DNA from: CAYMUN01 sp964440265
GTDB lineage: Bacteria > Patescibacteriota > Saccharimonadia > Saccharimonadales > UBA4665
Direction: 5' to 3'
NCBI GenBank assembly: GCA_964440265.1
Contig: CAYTRU010000075.1
Span: 1 to 5,223, forward strand
DNA: 5,223 nt
Of the stretch, positions 1 through 4,607 are shown in pieces. The notes under the pieces are model-generated. The model saw only the letters and a list, made by a program, of their open reading frames with translations, had not been told where the DNA came from and searched no databases. The position numbers and the translations under genes were made by a program. Position 1 is the stretch's first letter. Each line of letters starts with the position of its first letter.

Positions 1-630
1 CCGAGTGGTGGCGGCAAGACGACGATCACACGATTATTGCTCAGGTTTATGGACATTGCTGATGGGACAATTGCCATTGATGGGCAAGATATCCGGGCTA
101 TCAAGCAACAGGATTTACGTCGGGCGATTGCCTACGTGCCCCAAGAACCCTTGCTGTTTCATCGCTCCATTAGAGATAATATCTGCTACGGTAAAATCGG
201 CGCAACCGATGAAGCAATCATTGTAGTTGCTCAAAAATCATTTGCCCACGATTTCATTACAGCATTACCCCAAGGTTACGACACCTTAGTCGGCGAACGA
301 GGTGTGAAACTTTCTGGTGGTCAACGCCAGCGGGTGGCTATCGCCAGAGCGATGCTAAAGAATGCCCCTATCCTAGTGCTGGACGAGGCCACTTCAGCCC
401 TTGACTCAGAAAGTGAGCGCGTCATCCAAAAAGCTCTTTGGGAACTGATGAAAGACAAGACAGCCGTGGTTATCGCCCACCGCTTGAGCACCATTCAACG
501 TCTGGATCGTATTGTCGTGCTTGACGAAGGACGGATTATTGAGGAAGGTGACCACAAAACATTACTCGCCCAAAACGGCCTCTATGCCAAGCTGTGGCAT
601 CACCAATCCGGCGGTTTTATCGAAGAGTAA
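1..630 (+). CDS. ABC exporter ATP-binding domain, C-terminal part (5' truncated by window)
   Basis: The frame is open from base 1 and ends at TAA 628-630, leaving 209 visible residues of a nucleotide-binding domain. All ATPase motifs are present: Walker A (PSGGGKTT, residues 1-8, first Gly outside the window), Q-loop (YVPQEPLLF, Gln 48), the exporter-type X-loop (TLVGERG, 95-101), signature LSGGQ (104-108), Walker B with catalytic Glu (ILVLDE, 124-129), D-loop (SALD) and switch His 160 (IAHRLSTI). The X-loop just before LSGGQ is typical of type IV (ABCB/MsbA/LmrA-like) exporters, in which a six-helix membrane domain precedes the ATPase on the same chain. That part should lie left of the window. 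The protein would use ATP to export a lipid, peptide or drug across the cytoplasmic membrane; the substrate cannot be read from this domain. It converges on rplY with 19 nt between stops and no clear terminator. Confidence 0.95.
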   Translation, partial: PSGGGKTTITRLLLRFMDIADGTIAIDGQDIRAIKQQDLRRAIAYVPQEPLLFHRSIRDNICYGKIGATDEAIIVVAQKSFAHDFITALPQGYDTLVGERGVKLSGGQRQRVAIARAMLKNAPILVLDEATSALDSESERVIQKALWELMKDKTAVVIAHRLSTIQRLDRIVVLDEGRIIEEGDHKTLLAQNGLYAKLWHHQSGGFIEE

Positions 631-649
631 GCTAGAGACGGACGGGCTG

Positions 650-1408
650 CTACTCGTTTTTGTCGGCTTTTGCAGCTTCGACAGAAGCAGGCTTTGGCTC
701 TTTTTGATCTTTACCACCTGGTTTATCTTCAGCGTCCTGGGTGCCTACTTCAGCTGAGCTTTCCGTCTCGCTTTCGACTGATTCTTCGTCGCCTGGCTCG
801 GCATCACCACCGGCAGCGTCATTGGCTGCAGCCAGCGCGCTGGGCTCGTAGACTGTTGCCATGGTGTGTTCCAGGTCAGTTTCAAGCTCGACGCCATCGG
901 GAATAGTCAGATCGGCCACTGTGACATGGTCGCCGACTTCTACTAGCTTTTCGGCATCATAATCCAGAAAGTCTGGTAGCTTAGTAGCGATTGCCTTAAC
1001 TTGTACAGTTTCCAACTGAGCCAACACGATCAATCCGGCCCGTTCAGCCGGGCTAGATTCATTACCCTCGTCATAGCGCGGACGAACTGGAATCTCAGCT
1101 TCGACTTTTTGGTTTTTATCGACAGCATTAAATACGATATGCGTCAGTAAGTGCTTCTTAGGATCAAAGGCAGCATCTTTGATAAGCGCCACGAAACTCT
1201 GGTCTCCAGCTGTCAGTTCCACTGGGTGATGCTTACCGGCTTGCCGCCAGACTTTGAGCATAGCCACCGCATTGCCCTGGACATGTACAGAGTCCTTACC
1301 ATGATCATGAATAACAGCCGGAATCTGTCCGGCACTGCGTAGATGCTTGACGGCTTTGCCGGTCACCGTACGTGGTTCTAGGGTTAAGCTAATGGAATCT
1401 TGCGACAT
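650..1408 (-). CDS. rplY: Ribosomal protein L25, CTC/TL5 two-domain type with long charged tail
   Basis: This 252-residue protein matches the CTC form of bL25, which binds 5S rRNA in the large ribosomal subunit. Residues 5-95 are the 5S-binding beta-barrel (TVTGKAVKHLRSAGQIPAVI near 14-33, VALIKDAAFDPKKHLLTHIVF at 73-93). Residues 96-187 are the C-terminal TL5 domain (VEAEIPV, LPDFLDYDAEKLVEVGDHV, VADLTIPDGVEL). Residues 188-252 form a low-complexity tail that is Glu/Asp/Ala/Ser-rich and then Lys-rich (ends KADKNE), surely disordered. The ATG at 1408 is chosen over an in-frame ATG at 1441 because the latter lies inside the TATAAT promoter box and would add 11 non-homologous residues. A Shine-Dalgarno-like AGAAGAGG lies 11 nt upstream of 1408. 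The gene is monocistronic in this window. Confidence 0.93.
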   Translation of the reverse strand: MSQDSISLTLEPRTVTGKAVKHLRSAGQIPAVIHDHGKDSVHVQGNAVAMLKVWRQAGKHHPVELTAGDQSFVALIKDAAFDPKKHLLTHIVFNAVDKNQKVEAEIPVRPRYDEGNESSPAERAGLIVLAQLETVQVKAIATKLPDFLDYDAEKLVEVGDHVTVADLTIPDGVELETDLEHTMATVYEPSALAAANDAAGGDAEPGDEESVESETESSAEVGTQDAEDKPGGKDQKEPKPASVEAAKADKNE

Positions 1409-1419
1409 AACGATCAGTA

Positions 1420-1427
1420 CCTCTTCT
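1420..1427 (-). promoter_or_regulatory. Shine-Dalgarno of rplY
   Basis: On the minus strand the sequence AGAAGAGG ends 11 nt before the ATG at 1408. It is purine-rich and complementary to the 16S tail over GAGG, although the spacer is longer than optimal. It supports the 1408 start rather than the ATG at 1441. Confidence 0.6.
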
Positions 1428-1439
1428 TTCTTCCCTATC

Positions 1440-1448
1440 ATTATACCA
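1440..1448 (-). promoter_or_regulatory. Extended -10 promoter of rplY
   Basis: The minus strand reads TGGTATAAT, a perfect TATAAT (1445-1440) with the TGn extension (1448-1446). No good -35 exists 16-18 bp upstream, as expected for an extended -10 promoter. Transcription would start near 1433, giving a leader of about 25 nt that contains the AGAAGAGG ribosome site. The rest of the divergent gap up to dedA (1449-1500) shows no convincing promoter in the plus direction. Confidence 0.65.
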
Positions 1449-1500
1449 GATATCAGATACAGCTGGACGCTATAGCACTAAACCGGTAAGCTAAGGGAAC

Positions 1501-2115
1501 ATGTTTGACGTGACGCATCTTATCCAGACTGGCGGCCTGCTGCTAATTGCCCTGATTATTTTTGGTGAATCAGGCATGTTTATCGGCTTTTTCTTTCCCG
1601 GTGACACACTGCTATTGACAGCTGGTATCTTCGCCGGACAGGGTAAATTGCCTCTGCTAACCACCATGCTTGTTATCGCTGTGGCCGCGATTACCGGTGA
1701 TAATCTTGGCTATCACCTTGGAAAGCGGTATGGGCGCCGGCTGTTTCGTAAGCCGGATGGCATAGTATTTCGTAAGCAGTATGTCAAACAAGCTGAGGAC
1801 TTTTTCGCGCGCTTTGGCAGCAAAACGATGCTACTGGCGCATTTTGTGCCAATCGTTCGGACATTTGCGCCCGCTATTGCCGGTGTCGCCCGCATGAACT
1901 ACAAACAGTTTTTCATATTTGATGCCATCGGTGATACCGCCTGGGCCATCACGCTGACCTTCGTCGGTTACAAAGTCGGTACTAAAATCCCCAATATCGA
2001 CCACTACATTCTGCTGGCAATCGCCGGTCTTATGATCATCACTCTCGGCCCTACGCTATATCACCTCATCAAAGCCATCCGCAAAAACCACCGAGAAAAA
2101 CATAGCAAAATTTGA
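1501..2115 (+). CDS. DedA-family membrane protein (SNARE-associated/VTT fold)
   Basis: This 204-residue polytopic protein has the usual DedA length. Hydrophobic segments lie at about 10-32 (with a re-entrant stretch 33-45), 52-70, 109-128, 138-156 and 168-190. Family motifs are GESGMFIGFFFPGDTLLLTAG (Glu23, Asp35), GDNLGYHLGKRYG (66-78), and FFARFGSKTMLLAHFVPIVR followed by TFAPAIAGVARM (101-132). DedA proteins are membrane-potential-linked lipid transporters; characterised bacterial members recycle undecaprenyl phosphate or translocate phosphatidylethanolamine. The substrate here is unknown. The first Arg of the usual RFxPxxR motif is His114, while Arg120 is kept. ATG 1501 is the first possible start, because an in-frame TAA lies at 1492-1494. 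An AAGGGA at 1493-1498 sits only 2 nt from it, so initiation signals are weak. The basic C-terminus (KAIRKNHREKHSKI) is cytoplasmic by the positive-inside rule. It converges on the CheD-like gene with 24 nt between stops. Confidence 0.93.
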   Translation: MFDVTHLIQTGGLLLIALIIFGESGMFIGFFFPGDTLLLTAGIFAGQGKLPLLTTMLVIAVAAITGDNLGYHLGKRYGRRLFRKPDGIVFRKQYVKQAEDFFARFGSKTMLLAHFVPIVRTFAPAIAGVARMNYKQFFIFDAIGDTAWAITLTFVGYKVGTKIPNIDHYILLAIAGLMIITLGPTLYHLIKAIRKNHREKHSKI

Positions 2116-2139
2116 TCTATAGTAGTTAGCCCGCCACCG

Positions 2140-2694
2140 TTAAGCTCTGAACCCCGCCGGGTTGACCTTCTGCTCCTCATTAGGATAATTATGAACTACC
2201 AAGATTCCTGTCATACAATCTAGGTCGACATCTACCATTCGACCCTCCCCCGACCACTCAACAACTACCACTTCAGGTTTAGTATCGAGCTCGGCTATAT
2301 AGCGTCTCAGGTATCGTTCGGCATAGACTCGATTGCCTCTGTTAGCATCTGAGCCATCTTTTGCGATATTAGGTGCTCCACCGCACATCCATATAGCAGT
2401 CGCAGCTAGCTCTCCTAGTGATTCGACTTGCTCTAAGGCATGATGAAACATGTTCTGATGGCTCGTTGGTTCATCGTCTGCTGAGGCTATGTTTCCAAAA
2501 TGTCCGACCAAACCTCGTTGTGAGTTTTGATTATGTGCCGCGATTACTATGCTGGTTCCAGCTCTTGGAGTAAATAATTCACCCTCCTCGCTCCACTGCC
2601 AATTTCCAATATCGATGCTGTTAGGATGTCTTATGCCCATCTCTACGTCAGCATATTCTTCATAGCTACTATAACGCATGCGTTGATGAATCAT
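2140..2694 (-). CDS. CheD-like protein with Cys-to-Ser change at the catalytic position
   Basis: This 184-residue soluble protein has no signal peptide or membrane segment. From recall of Thermotoga CheD, its middle and end line up with chemoreceptor glutamine deamidases. TPRAGTS (42-48) aligns with the T..(6)..GSC motif. H65 in GLVGHFGNI keeps the 17-residue distance from the nucleophile. GGAPNI (105-110) matches the GGA-M/N loop, RGNRVYAERYLRRY (119-132) matches iGxRN...L, and EWSGEGRMVDVDLDCMTGILVV (146-167) matches tGGxxgRsvxf...tGxlxv. Of the Thr-Cys-His triad, Thr42 and His65 remain, but the Cys position is Ser48. CheD deamidates receptor glutamines; no chemotaxis gene is nearby and the substitution leaves activity uncertain. 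Residues 1-40 are not recognised. Possible starts are TTG 2697, ATG 2694 and ATG 2679, with an in-frame TAA at 2706-2704; ATG 2694 is preferred. No Shine-Dalgarno is visible, and the promoter predicts a nearly leaderless mRNA. The gene is divergent from the SRPBCC-EVE-MarR operon. Confidence 0.65.
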   Translation of the reverse strand: MIHQRMRYSSYEEYADVEMGIRHPNSIDIGNWQWSEEGELFTPRAGTSIVIAAHNQNSQRGLVGHFGNIASADDEPTSHQNMFHHALEQVESLGELAATAIWMCGGAPNIAKDGSDANRGNRVYAERYLRRYIAELDTKPEVVVVEWSGEGRMVDVDLDCMTGILVVHNYPNEEQKVNPAGFRA

Positions 2695-2705
2695 CAATAC
2701 ATTTT

Positions 2706-2734
2706 ATACTATTTTAAAGATTCTGGCTTGACAA
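2706..2734 (-). promoter_or_regulatory. Sigma70-type promoter of the CheD-like gene
   Basis: On the minus strand, TTGTCA (2734-2729, 5 of 6 consensus) is followed by a 17-bp spacer and TAGTAT (2711-2706, 4 of 6). The expected start is near 2699, only a few bases before ATG 2694, so the mRNA would have almost no leader. Its -35 overlaps that of the oppositely oriented operon promoter. Confidence 0.55.
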
Positions 2735-2756
2735 ATATAGTAAGCACGCTTACTAT
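2728..2756 (+). promoter_or_regulatory. Sigma70-type promoter of the SRPBCC-EVE-MarR operon
   Basis: A perfect TTGACA (2728-2733) is separated by 17 bp from TACTAT (2751-2756, 4 of 6). The start predicted 7 nt downstream is base 2763, exactly the A of the first gene's ATG. The absence of any Shine-Dalgarno between the -10 and that ATG fits a leaderless transcript. The -10 is one arm of the palindrome at 2737-2756. Confidence 0.7.
2737..2756. promoter_or_regulatory. Palindromic operator, probable MarR-type binding site
   Basis: This is a perfect inverted repeat with 9-bp arms ATAGTAAGC and GCTTACTAT around a 2-bp centre (AC). Size and symmetry fit a site for a dimeric winged-helix regulator, as MarR proteins commonly bind 16-20 bp palindromes over their own promoters. 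It covers the spacer and whole -10 of the operon promoter, so occupancy should block it. It ends 2 bp from the -35 of the divergent promoter, so it could also influence that one. Assignment to the MarR protein encoded at 3595-4041 is inference from linkage; a TetR-type regulator elsewhere could use the same kind of site. Confidence 0.65.
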
Positions 2757-2762
2757 TAAATT

Positions 2763-3185
2763 ATGAAAATACTCGCACAAACTACGCAGCAAACTCTCGC
2801 CACGCCTGAAGCCATATTTAAACTATGGGCAGATGTAAACCACTGGGCTGACTATGACCCGGGTATCGAGTGGGCCAAACTAACTGATAGCTTCGCTGTA
2901 GGTGGTCATTACACGCTAAAGCCGAAAGGTGGCCCTAAAGTGAAAGCCACAATTGTAGTAGTTGAACCCCCGAAGCACTTTGTAGATATATCTCATTTAC
3001 TGGGCGCAAAGCTAAAATTTGATCATCGCTTAACACAACAAGCTGACATGAATACCGTAACCGTCATTATGACTATTAGCGGACCGCTTAGTTGGGTGTG
3101 GGCCAAGTTACTCGGCAAGAATCAGCAAGCTGACCTGGAGCAATCTACAGCCAACCTGATTGCCAAGGCTGAGAAAACTACATGA
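2763..3185 (+). CDS. SRPBCC (START/Bet v1-like, polyketide cyclase-type) protein
   Basis: This 140-residue cytosolic protein has the SRPBCC pattern. A first beta strand (ILAQTTQQTLATP) leads into a helix with PEAIFKLWADVNHWADYDPGIEWA (15-38), typical of the polyketide cyclase/dehydrase 2 group. Alternating strands follow (GGHYTLKP, VKATIVVVEPPKHFVDISHL, LKFDHRLTQQ, NTVTVIMTISGP), and a long C-terminal helix (DLEQSTANLIAKAEKTT) closes the cavity. The fold makes a deep hydrophobic pocket for small lipids or aromatic ligands. No catalytic residues can be assigned, so ligand and reaction are unknown. ATG 2763 is the first possible start: an in-frame TAA lies at 2757-2759 and the next Met is far inside. 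It is the first gene of the operon and its TGA overlaps the EVE start by 4 nt (ATGA). One role consistent with the context is binding the compound that the MarR regulator senses. Confidence 0.88.
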   Translation: MKILAQTTQQTLATPEAIFKLWADVNHWADYDPGIEWAKLTDSFAVGGHYTLKPKGGPKVKATIVVVEPPKHFVDISHLLGAKLKFDHRLTQQADMNTVTVIMTISGPLSWVWAKLLGKNQQADLEQSTANLIAKAEKTT

Positions 3186-3598
3186 AGTACTGGATTGGAG
3201 TCGTTTCTAAGGACCACGTAATGCGTGGCGTAAAACTCGGCATTGCCCAAATCGGCCATGGTAAACGCAGCGGGCTTGCTCGTCTGAAAGCTGGTGATAA
3301 GTTTACCTATTACTCGCCAAAGGAAAGTCTGAGTGGTGACACGCCCCTGCAGGCGTTTACCGCTATCGGCACTGTCGCTGACGATAGCATATGGCAAGCT
3401 GATGAAGGAGATTTTAAGCCTTGGCGTAGGCGGATTAGCTATGCTAAAAGTGCAGATGCACCAATTCGTCCTTTGCTGGATACGTTAAGCTTCACGGCCG
3501 ATAAGCCAAATTGGGGATATGCTTTTCGCTATGGTTTACTCGAGATTACGAAAGAAGATTTTGCGACGATTGCCCAAGCTATGAAAGCAGAGCTGTGA
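3182..3598 (+). CDS. Stand-alone EVE-domain protein (UPF0310 family)
   Basis: The whole 138-residue protein is one EVE domain, a PUA/YTH-like fold. Typical family blocks occur in order: KYWIGVVSKDHVMRGV (2-17), QIGHGKRSGLARLKAGDKFTYYSPK (23-47), PLQAFTAIGTVADD (55-68), the FKPWRRRISYAKS block (about 78-90), APIRPLLDTLSF (about 93-104) and the closing helix EDFATIAQAMKAEL. EVE domains use an aromatic cage to recognise modified bases in DNA or RNA (for example 5-methylcytosine derivatives). They appear fused to restriction nucleases or alone in stress- or resistance-type loci. Candidate cage residues include Trp4, Tyr43, Tyr44 and Trp71. No nuclease or other domain is attached, so it would act as a reader only. 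Its start overlaps the upstream stop (ATGA) and its stop overlaps the MarR start (GTGA), implying translational coupling. The modified base recognised is unknown. Confidence 0.92.
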   Translation: MKYWIGVVSKDHVMRGVKLGIAQIGHGKRSGLARLKAGDKFTYYSPKESLSGDTPLQAFTAIGTVADDSIWQADEGDFKPWRRRISYAKSADAPIRPLLDTLSFTADKPNWGYAFRYGLLEITKEDFATIAQAMKAEL

Positions 3599-4041
3599 AG
3601 AGATCAAAGCTACAAACCGCCTTCGACAGTCCCGAGGCAAGCCCCGGCTTTTTACTCTGGCAAATTAGCAATAAGTGGCAAGCTCAACAGCGTCAGGCAC
3701 TGCAACCCTTTGGACTGACGCATGTACAGTTCGTGCTACTAGCTTCCCTGACCTGGTCCGAGCCTGGAGGTGCTCTGACTCAAAAGCAGCTGGCTACCCG
3801 CGCTCAGACTGACGTCATGATGACTTCTCAAGTCGTCCGCACCCTGGAACGGAAGGGCCTCATTGCCCGCTGGCCCGATCCCGCTGACCGCCGGGCTATG
3901 ACGCTTCGGCCCACCGAGAAAGGGATCGAGCTGGTCAATAGAGCTATCAAGGCTGTAGAAGCAGTCGACCATGACTTCTTTAGCAAGCTTGGGCTTGACC
4001 AGTCTAGCTTTACCGAGCTCATGCAACGTTTGGCTTGCTAA
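3595..4041 (+). CDS. MarR-family transcriptional regulator
   Basis: This 148-residue protein matches MarR in length and layout. A dimerisation helix (FLLWQISNKWQAQQRQALQPF, 19-39) is followed by a winged helix-turn-helix (41-110): GLTHVQFVLLASL, TQKQLATRAQTDVMMTSQVVRTLERKGLI with recognition helix about 73-87, and the DNA-contacting wing DPADRRAMTLRPTEKG containing the DRR hallmark (98-100). C-terminal helices (about 111-145) complete the dimer interface. MarR dimers usually repress until a small ligand or oxidant binds. The GTG at 3595 is chosen because it overlaps the EVE stop (GTGA). The in-frame ATG at 3511 would overlap the EVE gene by almost 90 nt and add sequence unlike MarR. It is the last gene of the operon and the best candidate for binding the palindrome at 2737-2756. 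Two cysteine-free wHTH helices make a redox switch unlikely; the only Cys is the last residue. Confidence 0.92.
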   Translation: MKRSKLQTAFDSPEASPGFLLWQISNKWQAQQRQALQPFGLTHVQFVLLASLTWSEPGGALTQKQLATRAQTDVMMTSQVVRTLERKGLIARWPDPADRRAMTLRPTEKGIELVNRAIKAVEAVDHDFFSKLGLDQSSFTELMQRLAC

Positions 4042-4056
4042 AGTAAGGGCGTTACT
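4042..4056. other. Operator-like imperfect palindrome at the operon end
   Basis: AGTAA (4042-4046) and TTACT (4052-4056) form a 5-bp inverted repeat straddling the 13-nt gap between the MarR stop and the pilin-like gene's stop. The AGTAAG...TTACT core repeats the sequence of the promoter palindrome, but with arms 1 bp closer. It has no run of T after it in either direction and is a poor terminator. It may be a weak second regulator site or chance. Confidence 0.3.
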
Positions 4057-4528
4057 AAAGATCGGTAGAGTACCAGCCTGCGGGTAAGCCGTACTTTTTG
4101 CCGTCAGCTTTGGTAGGGGTTTGTTGTCCTTCAAAGACCACTGACCAGGCATTATTTTCTTTTTTGGCGATGTAAGCAAACCCTCCGTCTTCTGCCGAAC
4201 CGGCCGTGCCGCGGGCAAAGTTGTCTTTGATCTCGCTGACGGTGACGCTGATATTCGGGAAGTCTGGGTTTTTAGCTTTTACAGCTGCGACGATTAGTGG
4301 CTCCTCCGTTTCTTTGGAGAGCGGAGCTGCGGGTGGGGTCGTGCTAGACGCCTTCTTGTTCACAGGCTCACTCGTATCTGTGGCTCGGTTGGCCGCGTCT
4401 AAAGTTTGATTCGTTGTTTGGTTGGCGTGGCCGACGTACCAGCCCACAAAACCCACAATTACTACTAGTAGCGCGATTAGTAATGCCTCGACGGCACTAA
4501 ATCCTTTTTGGTTCGTTTTTATAGACAT
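4055..4528 (-). CDS. Pilin-like protein with type IV prepilin N-terminus
   Basis: This 157-residue protein has a class III (prepilin) signal. After MSIKTNQKG comes F-S-A-V-E (cleavage expected Gly9|Phe10, mature Glu5 = Glu14), then a hydrophobic helix 15-33 (ALLIALLVVIVGFVGWYVG). The pattern is typical of type IV pilins and pseudopilins: a prepilin peptidase would cut and methylate the N-terminus, and the helix would pack into a filament or stay as an anchor. Residues 34-75 are a Thr/Ser/Pro/Ala-rich linker. Residues 76-157 form a small extracytoplasmic domain (SVTVSEIKDNFARGTAGS, GGFAYIAKKENNAWSVVFEGQ, GLPAGWYSTDL) without cysteines. I do not recognise that domain, though it looks like the small beta domains seen on orphan pilins. 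No pilus assembly genes are in the window, so it is an orphan gene here. AAGGA lies 8 nt before the ATG at 4528, and a promoter lies just upstream. It converges on the MarR gene. Confidence 0.8.
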   Translation of the reverse strand: MSIKTNQKGFSAVEALLIALLVVIVGFVGWYVGHANQTTNQTLDAANRATDTSEPVNKKASSTTPPAAPLSKETEEPLIVAAVKAKNPDFPNISVTVSEIKDNFARGTAGSAEDGGFAYIAKKENNAWSVVFEGQQTPTKADGKKYGLPAGWYSTDL

Positions 4529-4536
4529 GGAAAATT

Positions 4537-4541
4537 TCCTT
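4537..4541 (-). promoter_or_regulatory. Shine-Dalgarno of the pilin-like gene
   Basis: AAGGA on the minus strand ends 8 nt before the ATG at 4528, a near-ideal spacing. It is the clearest ribosome site in the window and contrasts with the genes at 2694 and 2763, which have none. Confidence 0.75.
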
Positions 4542-4555
4542 AGTTATGTATCCTC

Positions 4556-4584
4556 ATGATAGACGAGACTAAGTGAATTGCAAA
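4556..4584 (-). promoter_or_regulatory. Sigma70-type promoter of the pilin-like gene
   Basis: On the minus strand TTTGCA (4584-4579, 4 of 6) is followed by 17 bp and TATCAT (4561-4556, 5 of 6). A start near 4549 would give a leader of about 20 nt containing the AAGGA site. This indicates separate transcription from uvrA, which lies upstream on the same strand. Confidence 0.5.
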
Positions 4585-4591
4585 ATAGTTA

Positions 4592-4607
4592 ACTCCACGT
4601 TCGGAGT
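4592..4607 (-). terminator. Possible weak hairpin downstream of uvrA
   Basis: The minus strand reads ACTCC-G-AACG-T-GGAGT, a 5-bp stem (6 with a G-T pair) and tetraloop, followed by TAACTATTTTG. It lies 28 nt past the uvrA stop and 8 bp upstream of the pilin promoter's -35. The stem is short and the T-run broken, so termination would be inefficient if it occurs. Confidence 0.25.

Noticed and set aside
631..649. Bidirectional terminator between the ABC exporter and rplY genes
   Set aside because: No inverted repeat of useful length is present in the 19-nt gap; the nearby TTTTT at 656-660 has no stem before it.
1409..1441. Earlier ATG start for rplY at 1441
   Set aside because: That ATG overlaps the TATAAT box of the gene's own promoter, so the codon would lie upstream of the expected transcription start.
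1449..1500. Dedicated promoter for the DedA gene
   Set aside because: TATAGC at 1471-1476 matches only 4 of 6 -10 bases and nothing resembling TTGACA lies 16-18 bp upstream, so I did not list it.
2150..2163. AACCC-CGCC-GGGTT hairpin as terminator for the DedA gene
   Set aside because: It has a 5-bp stem, no T-run follows, and it lies inside the 3' end of the CheD-like coding region, where codons explain the bases.
2695..2697. TTG start for the CheD-like gene
   Set aside because: It is directly followed by an ATG at 2694 and has no ribosome site to favour it; the two differ by a single residue, so ATG is preferred.
3122..3397. Minus-strand open frame antisense to the SRPBCC end and EVE start
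   Set aside because: It is fully antisense to two conserved coding regions and shows no family motif.
3511..3594. Earlier ATG start for the MarR gene
   Set aside because: It would overlap the EVE gene by almost 90 nt and add 28 residues unlike MarR. The GTG at 3595 gives the same 4-nt overlap style as the previous junction and a normal length.
3739..4218. Minus-strand open frame of 159 codons across the MarR end and the pilin-like gene
   Set aside because: It lies antisense to the MarR wing and in another frame of the pilin-like gene, has no recognisable domain, and its composition looks like a shadow of the two well-supported genes.
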